A stretch of 64,000 nt of DNA from JALYZC01 sp963725645 (GCA_963725645.1 CAVRZD010000002.1:1240001-1304000); one strand, 5' to 3'; counted from the first letter of the stretch, positions 50,277 through 61,948 are shown. Numbers and translations: made by a program. Notes: generated by a model from the sequence alone, not told the origin.

Positions 50277-52427
50277 TTACGCCCGCGCGGGCTCCGGCGC
50301 CTCGTGCGGCTCGACCGCGACGCGGGGAAGGCGGCGGTCGAGCCAGCCGGGCAGCCACCAGGCTCGCCGGCCGAGCAGCTCCATCACGGCGGGCACCAGC
50401 ACCGTGCGGATGACGAAGGCGTCGAGGAACACGGCCGACGCGAGCCCGACGCCGAAGAGCTTGATCACGCGCGAGTCGCCCAGCACGAAGGACGCAAACA
50501 CGCACACCATGATCGTGGCGGCGGCCGTGATCACGCGGCCGGTGGTGGCCACGCCCTCGACCACGGCGCGCGAGGCGTCGCGGCGGCGCACCCATTCCTC
50601 GTGCACGCGCGACATCAGGAACACCTCGTAGTCCATCGAGAGCCCGAACACGATCGCGAACAGCATCACCGGCAGGAACGACTCGATCGGGCCGGTGCGG
50701 TCGACGCCGATGAGGCCGGCGAGCCAACCCCACTGGAACACGGCGACCACGACGCCGAACGCCGCCCCGATGCTCAGCACGTTCATGAGCACCGCCTTCA
50801 GCGGCACCAGGACGGAGCGGAACACCGCCATCAGCAGCAGGGCGGAGAGCAGCACGACGACGCCGATGAACAGAGGCAGCTTGTCGGTCAGGGCACGGCC
50901 GAGGTCGTCGAACACCGCGGTCGGGCCGCCGATGTGCACCTGCGCGCCGGTCGCCCGCCGCATCTCGGGGACCATCGTGGCGCGGAGCCTGGTGACCAGC
51001 GCCTGGGTCGCCTCGCTCTGGGGGGACGACGAGGGGTAGGCGGTCAGCACGGCGATGTTGCCCTTCGGGCTCAGCTGGGCCGGCGTGACGCTCGCGACGC
51101 CGCGCTCGGAGGCCATCGCCGCGCGCAGCCGCGCGGCCGTGGCGCCGTCGCCGCTGCGCGGAAGCTGGGCCACGACCTGGAGCGGCCCGTTGAACCCGGG
51201 CCCGAAGCCCTGAGCGAGGAGGTCATAGGCCTTGCGGGTGGTCGTGCTCCCCGGGTCCGATCCGGCGTCGCTCGAGCCCAACCGCAGCGAGAGCGTGGGG
51301 ATGCACAGCGTGAGCAGCAGCGCGGTCGCCCCGAGCGCCAGCGGCCACGGCCGGCGCTGGACGAGGCGCGCCCAGCGCGCCCAGCCCTCGCCGCCGCCGG
51401 TCGCACCCTTGCCGACCGGGAACCGCCAGCGGTCGATCCGCCGACCGATCATGCCCAGCAGCGCCGGGAGCAGCGTGAGCGAGGCGATCATCGTGAACAG
51501 GACGGCCAGCGCGGACGCCACCGCGGGGCCGCGCAGAAACGTGACGCCGAGCAGCAGCATGCCCAGGAGCGCGACGATCACGGTCGTCCCGGCGAAGAAC
51601 ACGGCGCGGCCCGCTGTGTCGATGGCCGTGACCACGGCGTCGCGAACATCGAGGCCGTCGCGCAGCCCGGCGCGGTACCGCGTGACGACGAACAGCGCGT
51701 AGTCGATGCCCACGCCGAGGCCGATCATGGCCGCGAGCTGCGGCGACCAGTCCGCGACGTCGAACACGTGGGTCGCAAGCGTCACGAGGCTGAGGCCGGT
51801 CCCGAGGGCGAACAGCGCCGTGATCACCGGCATCCCCATCGCCACCACGGACCCGAAGGTGAACAGGAGCACGACGATCGCCGCCAGCAGGCCGATGCCC
51901 GTCTGGCTCCCGCCCGCGTTGCGCTGGGCCCGCTCGATCGGCTGGCCGCCCGCCTCGACCTGGAGGCCGGATTGCGCCGCGCCTTGGGCGATGTCGAGGA
52001 CGTGCTTCATCTCCGCCTGCGGCAGCGCGTTCGCCCGCTGGTCGAATCGCACGACCGCGTAGGCGGTGCGGCCGTCGCGCGAGACGGCGCGCTTCCCGGC
52101 TGCCGCGTAGGGGCTCTGCACCCCGACGACGTGCGGCTGGCGCGCGATCTGCGCGAGCGCCGGCTGCATCCGTGCGCGGACCGCGGGATCGGTCACGCTG
52201 CCCGATGTGACGTGGAAGACGACCTGCGCCTGATCGCCGGCCTGCGCCCGGAAGGTGTGCTTGAGCAGGTCGTTCGCGCGCTGCGAGTCCGAGCTGGGCA
52301 GGTCGAAGTTCGACGTGTAGGACGCACCCACGGTGCCGGCGATGCCCGCGATCGCGACGAGGGCGGCGATCCAGCCGGCGAGCACGAGCCGGCGGCGGCG
52401 GAGGCACCAGATGGCGAGGGCCCGCAT
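50277..52427 (-). CDS. MMPL/RND-family transporter
   Basis: This 716-residue membrane protein has twelve helices in two halves with extracytoplasmic loops after helices 1 and 7. The MMPL proton-relay region GVGIDYALFVVTRYR is in the first half and FGLSMDYEVFLMSRVHEEW in the second. It would export lipids or hydrophobic compounds using the proton gradient. TACGGT lies 8 bases before ATG 52427. No regulator or accessory gene is adjacent. Confidence 0.93.
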   Translation of the reverse strand: MRALAIWCLRRRRLVLAGWIAALVAIAGIAGTVGASYTSNFDLPSSDSQRANDLLKHTFRAQAGDQAQVVFHVTSGSVTDPAVRARMQPALAQIARQPHVVGVQSPYAAAGKRAVSRDGRTAYAVVRFDQRANALPQAEMKHVLDIAQGAAQSGLQVEAGGQPIERAQRNAGGSQTGIGLLAAIVVLLFTFGSVVAMGMPVITALFALGTGLSLVTLATHVFDVADWSPQLAAMIGLGVGIDYALFVVTRYRAGLRDGLDVRDAVVTAIDTAGRAVFFAGTTVIVALLGMLLLGVTFLRGPAVASALAVLFTMIASLTLLPALLGMIGRRIDRWRFPVGKGATGGGEGWARWARLVQRRPWPLALGATALLLTLCIPTLSLRLGSSDAGSDPGSTTTRKAYDLLAQGFGPGFNGPLQVVAQLPRSGDGATAARLRAAMASERGVASVTPAQLSPKGNIAVLTAYPSSSPQSEATQALVTRLRATMVPEMRRATGAQVHIGGPTAVFDDLGRALTDKLPLFIGVVVLLSALLLMAVFRSVLVPLKAVLMNVLSIGAAFGVVVAVFQWGWLAGLIGVDRTGPIESFLPVMLFAIVFGLSMDYEVFLMSRVHEEWVRRRDASRAVVEGVATTGRVITAAATIMVCVFASFVLGDSRVIKLFGVGLASAVFLDAFVIRTVLVPAVMELLGRRAWWLPGWLDRRLPRVAVEPHEAPEPARA

Positions 52428-52524
52428 GGCGGGGCACCGTAGCGCGGGTAGTTGAATTCTTTCTGAGAGGCAGGAGCACAGGCACGCCAGGCGCGCGGTC
52501 CATGCCTTCTATCCTTGCCGGCTC

Positions 52525-54176
<1,652 letters not shown>

Positions 54177-54180
<4 letters not shown>

Positions 54181-54578
54181 TAGTCGAAGTCGAAGCGCCC
54201 GCCGAGGCGCTCGTCGGCGCCCGGCCGGGTGAGCTCGTAGATCGCGATCCGCTGGCCGCCCGGCAGCTCGAACGAGTGGCAGGGTCCGTGGGGCATCCCG
54301 AGCTCGGGCCCGGGGTCGCAGCCGCGGGCCGCGAGCGTCCTGGCGGCCTCGTCGAGGTCCGCCACGCGGTACACGAGGATCGGCCGCTCGCCCTCGACGT
54401 GGTCGGCCAGCACGACGGCGGGCGGCGCCTCGCTGAGTCGCACCATCGCCACGCGCGCGCCGAACGCCTCGATGGCGAAGACCGCCTGCCCGCCGAGCTC
54501 GTCGACGAAACGGCGAAGGTCGGCCGCGACGTCGCGGCTCGGCATGTAGAGGAAGTCCAGCGACCCGAACGGGGTCAT
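54177..54578 (-). CDS. VOC-family protein
   Basis: This 133-residue protein has a single glyoxalase/bleomycin-resistance module (SLDFLYMPSRDVAADLRRFVDELGG, PGGQRIAIYELTRPG). The usual metal histidines are largely absent, so it may bind a ligand rather than catalyse. The ATG overlaps the upstream membrane-protein stop by 4 bases, indicating an operon. Confidence 0.8.
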
Positions 54579-55288
54579 CCCGCCGCCGGCGCGCCGCCCT
54601 CGTCGGAGACGATGTCGCCGCTCCTGCCGATTCCGAAGAAGGATCCCGCGTAGAGCGTGACGAGGCCGATGCCCGACAGCACCTCGATCGTGGCGGCGGT
54701 GTGCGCGAGGCGGCTGCGGGCGATGATGTCGGGCACCGGGTTGGCGAAGGCCATGTTGGCGGCGAAGTAGAGGAAGTCGCCGAACGTCGGGTTGGCGCTG
54801 AGGCCCTGGAACGCTCCGGCGCACGGCTGGGCCGGGTCCGCGGGGCAGGACTCGGGGCTGTGCGCCCAGATCAGCATGTACACGAGCGCCCAGCCGCAGA
54901 AGAACAGCAGCGCGGGCAGCGCGAGGCCCGTCCGCCGCAGGATCGCGGCGAGCCCCTCGAACGCCCGGACCTGGCGCCCGAGCGTCGGAACCGCGATGCG
55001 GCGCCCGCCCCGGAGCACGACGTCGTCGCCGGTCACGAACCGGTCGAGCACGCGCCGGAATCCCGTGGCGGCCGTGACGGCCACGACCAGCACGAGGCCG
55101 ATGAGCACTGCGGCCACCACCCGCGCCGCGTGCGGGGACAGGTGAAGTGGCAGCAGCAGAAGTGCTGTGAGCGTGATCAGCAGGAGGGCGAAGCGCCGCA
55201 GGTGGACGCCGAACCGGCGCGGGAGCGGGGGGTTGGCCACGACCTGGAGCACCCACGCGAGCGCCCGGGCGATCAGGGCGACGATCAC
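54575..55288 (-). CDS. Membrane protein with ion-channel-like pore region
   Basis: This 237-residue protein has about five or six helices. Near the C-terminus, NPTFGDFLYFAANMAFANPVPDI followed by a final helix resembles the pore-helix/filter region of two-helix potassium channels or DUF1345. The TVGYG selectivity filter is missing, so ion conduction is uncertain. GTG 55288 has TAACGT 7 bases upstream. It forms an operon with the VOC gene. Confidence 0.68.
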   Translation of the reverse strand: MIVALIARALAWVLQVVANPPLPRRFGVHLRRFALLLITLTALLLLPLHLSPHAARVVAAVLIGLVLVVAVTAATGFRRVLDRFVTGDDVVLRGGRRIAVPTLGRQVRAFEGLAAILRRTGLALPALLFFCGWALVYMLIWAHSPESCPADPAQPCAGAFQGLSANPTFGDFLYFAANMAFANPVPDIIARSRLAHTAATIEVLSGIGLVTLYAGSFFGIGRSGDIVSDEGGAPAAG

Positions 55289-55975
55289 TCAGACGACGTT
55301 AGCGAGCAGTCCGGCTAGCTCCGACGCATCGGCCGCGACCGCGTCGGCGGCGCGCAGGTCGTCGGCCGCGTACGGCCCCGTGGCCACCGCGACGCAGCGC
55401 ACCCCGTCGGCCCGTGCGCAGGCGACGTCGCCGGGGGTGTCCCCGATCACGACCGTGTCGGCGCGCGGGTGCGGGCGGCCGTTGACGCCCGCGCGCCGGC
55501 GCGCGATCGGGGGAAGCGCCGCGCGGTCCTCGTGGTCGGAGCCGAACGCGCCCTGCTCGTCCGCGAAATGGTGCCCGATCCCGGCGCGCTCGAGCTTGAG
55601 CCGCGCGACGGGCTCGTAGTTGCCGGTCAGCAGCGCAAGGACCACGTCGTCGCGACCGCCCAGCCCGTCGAGCAGGGCGGCCATGCCCGGCGCGACCTTG
55701 TCGCGCAGGTCCGGTGGGCAGCGGTGGCCGAATTCGCGGCAGGACACGTCGCGTACCTCGGCCGCCCGCGCGTCGATCCGCTCCGCGCTGACGCCGCTGC
55801 GCAGGAGGATCTGGCGCATGATCTCGCCGTCGGTCCGTCCCGCGGCGGCGACGCCGGCGGACGCGGGGTCGGGGATGCCGTGGACCTCGTGCAGGGCCGC
55901 CCGCATGCTGGCGCCGTGCTCGGCGGACGCCTTCAGCAACAGCGTGCCGTCGATGTCGAAGAGCAGCAGCAGCAC
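55289..55975 (-). CDS. HAD-superfamily hydrolase
   Basis: This 228-residue protein has HAD motif I FDIDGTLL at the N-terminus, motif II in ALLTGNYEP and motif III/IV in VVIGDTPGDVACA. A helical cap of phosphoglycolate-phosphatase type lies between. It hydrolyses a small phosphomonoester; the substrate is unknown. GTG 55975 is the only start that keeps motif I at the usual distance. Its stop immediately adjoins the start of the channel-like gene. Confidence 0.9.
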   Translation of the reverse strand: MLLLLFDIDGTLLLKASAEHGASMRAALHEVHGIPDPASAGVAAAGRTDGEIMRQILLRSGVSAERIDARAAEVRDVSCREFGHRCPPDLRDKVAPGMAALLDGLGGRDDVVLALLTGNYEPVARLKLERAGIGHHFADEQGAFGSDHEDRAALPPIARRRAGVNGRPHPRADTVVIGDTPGDVACARADGVRCVAVATGPYAADDLRAADAVAADASELAGLLANVV

Positions 55976-55989
55976 GGGGCGCGGCTCCG

Positions 55990-56490
55990 TCAGCCGGCGA
56001 CCTCGGTCGCGATCGCCGGCGGCGTGCGCAGGGTCTGGAGCACCGTGCAGTAGCGCTCCGCCTTCTCGTGCAGGGCGGCGAGCTGCTCGGCGCTCGCCTC
56101 CGGCGCGTCCACCTCGAAGCGCACGCGGATCGCCTCGAAGCCCACGGGGACCTCGCGGTCCACCCCCAGCGTGCCGCGCAGGTCGAGGTCGCCCTCGACG
56201 ACCACCTCGATCCGCTCGAAGGGAATGCCCATCGCGGTGGCGACCATCTGGGCCGTCACCTGGGCGCAGGCCGCCAGCGCGCCGAGCAGCAGGTCGCCGG
56301 AGCACGCGCCGGTGCCCGGTCCGCCGACGCCCTGATGGGCCTGTGCCTCGTACACCATGCGCCCGATGTCCACCGAGCAGGTGACGGGCTGGCCGGTCGT
56401 GCTCCCGCGGGCGCTCAGGGTGATGCGCGATGCGTCGGGGTCCTCGCGGTAGCGCTCCTTGAACGGTCGCTGCACCTCGCGCAGGTCCAT
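55990..56490 (-). CDS. OsmC-like protein
   Basis: This 166-residue OsmC/Ohr-fold protein has the first reactive-Cys region in GPGTGACSGDLLLGALAACAQV and the second in AERYCTVLQTL. These cysteines detoxify organic hydroperoxides in Ohr/OsmC. GGAGGAG precedes the ATG at about 7 bases. It lies upstream of the HAD gene with 14 bases between them. Confidence 0.9.
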   Translation of the reverse strand: MDLREVQRPFKERYREDPDASRITLSARGSTTGQPVTCSVDIGRMVYEAQAHQGVGGPGTGACSGDLLLGALAACAQVTAQMVATAMGIPFERIEVVVEGDLDLRGTLGVDREVPVGFEAIRVRFEVDAPEASAEQLAALHEKAERYCTVLQTLRTPPAIATEVAG

Positions 56491-56542
56491 GGCGTGCTCC
56501 TCCGTCGCGGACTGGACGTCCGCGAGCGTACCGCCACCGCGC

Positions 56543-57598
56543 TCAGCGCTCGAACGAGGTGCCCGGGCCGAGGGCGTGCGCGAAGGCGGCGATCAGGCGC
56601 GCGCAGGCGTGGACGTCGCCGAGCTGCATCATCTCGACCGGCGAGTGCATGTAGCGCAGGGGCACCGACACCACGCCCGTCGGCACCCCCGCCTTGGACA
56701 GGTGCACCGCGTCCGCGTCCGTGCCGGTGCGCCCGGCGTGGGCCTCGACCGTGAAGGGAATGCCCTCGGCCTCGGCGGTCTCGTAGAGCAGCTCGAAGAC
56801 GTGCGGGTTGATCGTCGAGCCGCGGTCGATCACGGGGCCCGAGCCCAGCTCGTGCTTGCCGAGCGCCTTGACCTCGATGCCCGGCGCGTCGGTGGCGTGG
56901 GTGACGTCGACGACGATCGCCACCTGTGGGTCGAGCGCGAACGCGCTCGTGCGCGCCCCGGCGAACGTGATCTCCTCCTGCACGGCCGCCACCGCAACGA
57001 CCTCGCCGGGCGCGCCGCCGGCCTCGGCGACCAGCCGCGCCGCCTCGTGCACGACGAACGCGCCGAGGCGGTTGTCCATCGAGCGCGAGACGATCCGCTC
57101 GTTGGGCAGCTCCACCGGCTCGCCGGCGATCACGGCGACGTCGCCGATGCGCACCAACTCGCGCGCCTCGTCGCCATCCTTCGCGCCGACGTCGATGTGG
57201 AGGTCCTTGACGTCGGCGACCTTCTTTCGGTCGTCCTCCTTGAGCAGGTGGATCGGCTTCTTGCCGACCACGCCCGGCAGGTGACCGTCGCGGGTGATCA
57301 CCTCGACCCGCTGGCCGACCAGGATCTGCCAGTCCCAGCCGCCGACGCCCGCGAAGTACAGGTAGCCCTCGTCGTCGACGTGGGTGACGACCAGGCCGAT
57401 CTCGTCGATGTGGCCGATGAGCGCGAGCCGCGGGCCGTCGCCGGTGGCGGCGACGCGCGCCGTCGAGGAGCCGAGCGTGTCGCCCGCCACCGTCGCGAAC
57501 TCCTCCGCCGCCGCGCGCCACACGCGGGCCGGCGCGCCCTCGTAGCCCGAGGGGCCGGGGGCGGTCAGCAGCGCGCGGAGCAGGTCGGGGAGCGGCAC
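56543..57598 (-). CDS. M42-family metallo-aminopeptidase
   Basis: This 351-residue protein has the M42 (FrvX/glutamyl aminopeptidase) motifs. The metal-binding His is in ALIGHIDEIGLVV, Asp in SRSMDNRLGAF, the catalytic Glu pair in VQEEITFAGA and Asp in VVDVTHATD. The C-terminal GVPTGVVSVPLRYMHSPVE is also present. It forms large cytoplasmic tetrahedral complexes that trim peptides. GTG 57598 has TAGTCT 8 bases upstream. Confidence 0.93.
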   Translation of the reverse strand: MPLPDLLRALLTAPGPSGYEGAPARVWRAAAEEFATVAGDTLGSSTARVAATGDGPRLALIGHIDEIGLVVTHVDDEGYLYFAGVGGWDWQILVGQRVEVITRDGHLPGVVGKKPIHLLKEDDRKKVADVKDLHIDVGAKDGDEARELVRIGDVAVIAGEPVELPNERIVSRSMDNRLGAFVVHEAARLVAEAGGAPGEVVAVAAVQEEITFAGARTSAFALDPQVAIVVDVTHATDAPGIEVKALGKHELGSGPVIDRGSTINPHVFELLYETAEAEGIPFTVEAHAGRTGTDADAVHLSKAGVPTGVVSVPLRYMHSPVEMMQLGDVHACARLIAAFAHALGPGTSFER

Positions 57599-57656
57599 GG
57601 CGCGGAAGACTAGCGGCGGTTGCGCTGAGAGCCGCGACAAGGGATAGTGGTCCTGC

Positions 57657-59327
57657 ATGGATCGCTTCCGCCTGGCGGTCCTGAGCTTGGCAACCTTCGG
57701 ATCAATCGCCCTCACCGCGCCCTCCATCGCGAGCGCGGACTCGCAGACCTGCTCCACATCGGCGGTTCCGCCGAGCGTGTCGTCCGCGGGGACCACCGAG
57801 CTGGTGTCCGACGTGGTGCTGTCCTGTACGGGCGGGACGCCGACCGTGCCGCCGGCGCAGATCCCGACCGCGAACATCACGCTGTTCTTCAACTCGGCCG
57901 TGACCAGCCGGCTGATCGCACCGGCGTCGGAGGCAAGGCTCGACTACGGCGGCGGGAACTTCTACGACGGAATCGTGAGCGGCAACTCGATCACCTGGTT
58001 CGGCATCCCGATCGACCCGCCGGGCGCAGGGGTGACCCGGACCCTGCGCTTCACGAACATTCGGCTCAACGCCAGCGGGATCGGCGTCGGCCCGAACGGG
58101 ACGCCGGGCCAGCTGATCGCATCGATCTCCGTCTCGGGCTCGACCTCCGTGCTCATCAGCAACCCGACCCCGACCATTGGTTTCGTCCTCCCGGGGCTGG
58201 TCGCATCGGCCCGCAACGCCGCCAGCAGCAAGGTCCTGACTGCCCCCGCCACGCTCATGCAATGCGCCACCGCCAAGGGCGCGCGCGTCGCCACGCTGCG
58301 CTACGCCGAGCAGTTCCCCACGGACTTCAAACGCCGCAATGTCGCGACGACGCCGCAGGCGCCATTGGCCACCGCCGACCAGAACGTGCCCGGCATGATC
58401 TACAACACCGAGACCGGCTTCTACGACCACACCCGGAGCGCGCTGGCCGGGCTCGCCGACTTCGGCACGCGCATCAAGGTCGTGTTCAAGAAGGTGCCGG
58501 CCGGAATGTCGCTGTACGTCGACACGGGCGCCAAGAACGTCAACGGCGCGGACGTCGCGCGCCTGACCTCCTCCGAGGCCGGCGCCTTCAGCGCTCGCGC
58601 GGCGGACCCGAACGGGCCGCCGGGCGCGGCCAAGGTCGCCCTGGCGAATGGCACGGGCACGGCGGTGTGGGAGATCCTGCAATCGGACCCGCTCACGCTC
58701 GCCACACTGGACATCGGCGTCTACGCGAGCTACAAGCCCAAGGCGCCCAAGCTCGGCACCGCCACCGCCAACCAGAGCTACGCGCCGATCGTCCTGCCGC
58801 TCAGCGCCAGCACGCAGGCGTCGACGGGCCCGATTCCGCGCTTCACCGACACCTCGACGGCCACGAAGCTCTTCCAGGTCAAGGCCTGCCCGCCCGGCAC
58901 CACGCAGCCGGCCAACCCGACCTCCGGCCCGGCTCCCGCGCCCGACTCGAACATCGCGCGCATTCGCAGCCCCATCCGCAGCGGCAGCCTGAGTCGCTTC
59001 CGCGGGACCGCCAGCGATCCGCACGGCCGGCTGAAGGAGGTCGATGTCGCGCTCGTCCGGCTCGACGGCGGCGCGCGGGCGGCGCGGCGCGCCTGCCGCA
59101 CGCTGGGCTCCAACGGGAAGCTCCGCTCCCGCCGTCTCGTGCGCGGGCGCTGCCGGACGCTCGCGTTCCTGCGCGCCCGCGGAACGACCCATTGGAGCTT
59201 CAAGCTCAAACGGAAGCTGCCGCCCGGCAGCTACGTGCTCTACTCCCGCGCGGTCGATCGCGGCGGCGCGCGCGAGTCGAGCTTCAGCGCGCGCGACCGG
59301 AACCGGCGGGCGTTCCGCGTCAACTAG
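57657..59327 (+). CDS. Secreted hypothetical protein, 556 residues
   Basis: It has a signal peptide (residues 1-27). A Ser/Thr/Gly-rich beta region and a middle part with DFGTRIKVVFKKVPAGMSLYVDTG follow. A C-terminal ~110-residue Arg-rich beta module (LSRFRGTASDPHGRLKEVDVALVRL, KLPPGSYVLYSRAVDRGGA) resembles bacterial Ig-like domains. No enzyme motif is seen. It is probably a surface or matrix protein. TAGTGG lies 6 bases before the ATG. Confidence 0.78.
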   Translation: MDRFRLAVLSLATFGSIALTAPSIASADSQTCSTSAVPPSVSSAGTTELVSDVVLSCTGGTPTVPPAQIPTANITLFFNSAVTSRLIAPASEARLDYGGGNFYDGIVSGNSITWFGIPIDPPGAGVTRTLRFTNIRLNASGIGVGPNGTPGQLIASISVSGSTSVLISNPTPTIGFVLPGLVASARNAASSKVLTAPATLMQCATAKGARVATLRYAEQFPTDFKRRNVATTPQAPLATADQNVPGMIYNTETGFYDHTRSALAGLADFGTRIKVVFKKVPAGMSLYVDTGAKNVNGADVARLTSSEAGAFSARAADPNGPPGAAKVALANGTGTAVWEILQSDPLTLATLDIGVYASYKPKAPKLGTATANQSYAPIVLPLSASTQASTGPIPRFTDTSTATKLFQVKACPPGTTQPANPTSGPAPAPDSNIARIRSPIRSGSLSRFRGTASDPHGRLKEVDVALVRLDGGARAARRACRTLGSNGKLRSRRLVRGRCRTLAFLRARGTTHWSFKLKRKLPPGSYVLYSRAVDRGGARESSFSARDRNRRAFRVN

Positions 59328-59373
59328 CGCGCGGACTGGCGCGCGGGCGCTCCCGTCGGATAGGGTCGCCGCC

Positions 59374-59769
59374 ATGGAAACCGAGCGCCTGAAGTCGATC
59401 AAGCTGTTCGAGTCCGTGTCCGACGAGGAGTTGGCCGCGATCGCGCCCTTCGCCGAGGAGCGCCGGGTCGAGGCGGGCACCACGCTCGTCAAGGAGGGCC
59501 AGTTCTCCTACGAATTCATGGCGATCGAGGAGGGCACGGCCGAGGTCACGCGCGGGGGGGACCACGTCGCCGACCTGGGCCCGGGCAACTTCTTCGGGGA
59601 GATCGGGCTGCTCGAGCGCGCCCTGCGCACCGCGACCGTCACCGCCACGTCGGACATGCGCCTCATCACCCTGACCGGCTGGGACATGAAGCGCATGGAG
59701 AAGGCGATCCCCGAGGCCGTGGAGGAGATCCGCCGCGTGCTCGAGGAGCGCCGCCCGGCCGCGAGCTGA
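59374..59769 (+). CDS. Cyclic-nucleotide-binding domain protein
   Basis: This 131-residue stand-alone cNMP-binding beta-roll reads LKSIKLFESVSDEELAAIAPF, then VKEGQFSYEFMAIEEGTAEV. The phosphate-binding cassette FFGEIGLLERALRTATV has the Arg expected for cyclic-nucleotide contact. There is no DNA-binding or catalytic domain, so it may act as a sensor subunit. TAGGGT lies 7 bases before the ATG. Confidence 0.9.
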   Translation: METERLKSIKLFESVSDEELAAIAPFAEERRVEAGTTLVKEGQFSYEFMAIEEGTAEVTRGGDHVADLGPGNFFGEIGLLERALRTATVTATSDMRLITLTGWDMKRMEKAIPEAVEEIRRVLEERRPAAS

Positions 59770-59821
59770 ACCGCCTGAACCGGCGCCGCGCCGGGCACGC
59801 CGCGCTAGGATCCGCGCCGCG

Positions 59822-61948
59822 ATGGCAGGGTCGCAGGGAGGACGACGGCTGGCGGGGGCCGCGCTGTGCGCGCTGGCGGTCCTGTGCCTGCCCGCGTCCG
59901 CGCCCGCCGCCACGCCCGCCAGCCTGGCGCCGAAGAGCCTCGAGCCCGGCCCGGCGCAGTACCCGGGCGTGAGCACGACCAAGGACGTTCCGATCGTCAT
60001 GCGCGACGGCACGAAGCTGTTCGCGGACGTGCGCCGCCCCGCGGCGGCGGACGGCCCGCCGGCGCCGGGCCGGTTCCCCGTCGTCCTCACCCAGAACCCG
60101 TACAACAAGAACGCGGCCGCCGGCCTGGGCGGCCTGGGCGGCAGCGACGACCTGTTTCCCATGCACGGGTACGTGCAGGTGATCGTGGACGTGCGCGGGA
60201 CCGGCTCCTCCGAGGGGACCTGGGACTCCTTCGGCCCCGCCGAGCAGGCCGATTCGATGGACGTCGCGCGGTGGATCGCGGCGCAGCCCTTCTCCGACGG
60301 CAACCTGGTGCTCTACGGCGCCTCCTACATGGGGATCAACCAGATCCTCACGGCCGCCCAGCACCCGCCCGGCCTGAAGGCGATCTTCCCGATCATCCCC
60401 GCCGAGGATGTCTACCGCGACGTCACCTGGCACGGCGGCGCGATCGACGCCGGCTTCATCCCGCTGTGGCTCGGCTTGGTGACCGCGCTCAAGATCGAGC
60501 CTCCGAACTACACCGGCAGCGACCCCGCCGAGGCGCTCAAGGTGATGCTCTCGCGTGTCAGCCCGGGGCTCGAGTTCCCCACCAACGCGATCGTCGGGGG
60601 GACGACCGGTGGCGAGCTCTCCTACGACGGCGACTTCTACCGGCTGAGGTCGCCCGGCACGGTGGTCTCGCGGGTGAACGTCCCCACCTTCGTGGTCGGC
60701 GGCTGGTACGACCTCTTCCAGCGCGGCGAGCCGCGGGTGTATCGCCAGCTGTCGCTCCCGCCGGGGCGCAAGCAGCTGCTGATGGGCCCCTGGTACCACA
60801 TCACCACGGGCGACGGGCTCGGACAGCCGGGGACCCCGCCGGCGCTCGACCAGCTCGCGCTCGCATGGTTCAACCGCTGGGTCCGCGGCCAGCGCAACGG
60901 GATCGAGGGCTACGGGCCGGTGACCGTGCAGCAGACCGGCACGAAGGGCTGGGAGACCTACCGCTCCTATCCGCGCCGCGACGTGCGCTGGCAGCGCTTC
61001 TACCTGCGACCCGGCGAGAAGAGCGGGTCGGCGAGCTCGCTGAACGACGCCTCGCTCTCGACCGCGGCGCCGCGATCGGCCGGCGCCGACACGGCGCCGG
61101 CGAACCCGATCAACGGCCTGTGCACGCGCTCGACGGCCCAATGGACCGCGGGCCTGGTGGCGCCGGGCGAGCAGTGCGAGAACGACAACCGCCTGGTGGA
61201 GACCACCGGCCTCACCTACAGCTCGCCGCCGTTGACCGCGCCGCTGCACCTGTCCGGGCCGATCGGCCTGCGCCTTCGCGGCGCCACCACCGCGCACGAC
61301 ACGACCTGGATCGCCACCGTCTCCGACGTTGCGCCCAGCGGTCAGTCCAACCAGATCACCGCCGGGTGGCTGGTGCAGTCGTTCCGCGCGCTCGACCGCT
61401 CGCGCACCACGTTCGCGCCCAACGGCGACGCGGTGGTGCCCTTCCACCCCTTCACCCAGGCGAGCCTGCTCCCCGTGACACCGGGCGAGACGAACGCGCT
61501 CGACGTCGAGATCTTCAACACCGACGCCGTGCTGGCGCCGGGCCACCGCCTGCGCCTGACGCTGACCTCGGGGGACGTGCCACACCTGCTCGCGCCGCTG
61601 CCGATCACCGCCAACAGCGCCGGCGCGGTCAACACCGTCCACTCGAACGCGGGGGCGGCGAGCTACCTCACCGTGGCCGAGGCGCCGCTCGGCCCCGAGC
61701 CCGCGGCCGCGGCGCGGTCGTGCGTGGCCAAGCGCAAGATCGCCTACCGCGTGCGCAAGCCGCGCAAGGCGCGGATCGTGTCGGTCGCGGTGTTCCGCGG
61801 CAAGCGGCGGCTGGTCCTGCGGCGCGGCCGCAGCCTGCGCAGCGTCACGCTGCGCCGGCCGCCGCGCGGTCGCTACCGCGTCAAGGTCGTGACGCGCGAC
61901 AGCCGCGGCCACCGCCGCGTGGCGCATCACCGCATCAGCAACTGCTGA
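59822..61948 (+). CDS. Secreted CocE/X-Pro dipeptidyl-peptidase (S15) type hydrolase
   Basis: This 708-residue protein has a signal peptide (residues 1-30) and the S15/CocE fold. The triad is Ser168 in GASYMG, Asp297 in GGWYDLF and His326 in GPWYHIT. The C-terminal jelly-roll domain follows (PLHLSGPIGLRLRGATTA, PGHRLRLTLTSGDVP). A terminal Arg/Lys-rich beta module ends in Cys. It hydrolyses esters or N-terminal dipeptides outside the cell. TAGGAT lies 10 bases before the ATG. Confidence 0.92.
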   Translation: MAGSQGGRRLAGAALCALAVLCLPASAPAATPASLAPKSLEPGPAQYPGVSTTKDVPIVMRDGTKLFADVRRPAAADGPPAPGRFPVVLTQNPYNKNAAAGLGGLGGSDDLFPMHGYVQVIVDVRGTGSSEGTWDSFGPAEQADSMDVARWIAAQPFSDGNLVLYGASYMGINQILTAAQHPPGLKAIFPIIPAEDVYRDVTWHGGAIDAGFIPLWLGLVTALKIEPPNYTGSDPAEALKVMLSRVSPGLEFPTNAIVGGTTGGELSYDGDFYRLRSPGTVVSRVNVPTFVVGGWYDLFQRGEPRVYRQLSLPPGRKQLLMGPWYHITTGDGLGQPGTPPALDQLALAWFNRWVRGQRNGIEGYGPVTVQQTGTKGWETYRSYPRRDVRWQRFYLRPGEKSGSASSLNDASLSTAAPRSAGADTAPANPINGLCTRSTAQWTAGLVAPGEQCENDNRLVETTGLTYSSPPLTAPLHLSGPIGLRLRGATTAHDTTWIATVSDVAPSGQSNQITAGWLVQSFRALDRSRTTFAPNGDAVVPFHPFTQASLLPVTPGETNALDVEIFNTDAVLAPGHRLRLTLTSGDVPHLLAPLPITANSAGAVNTVHSNAGAASYLTVAEAPLGPEPAAAARSCVAKRKIAYRVRKPRKARIVSVAVFRGKRRLVLRRGRSLRSVTLRRPPRGRYRVKVVTRDSRGHRRVAHHRISNC

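Noticed and set aside
50304..52442. Plus-strand frame of more than 700 codons opposite the MMPL transporter
   Set aside because: His/Asp/Arg-rich translation typical of an antisense shadow; the membrane protein on the other strand is unambiguous.
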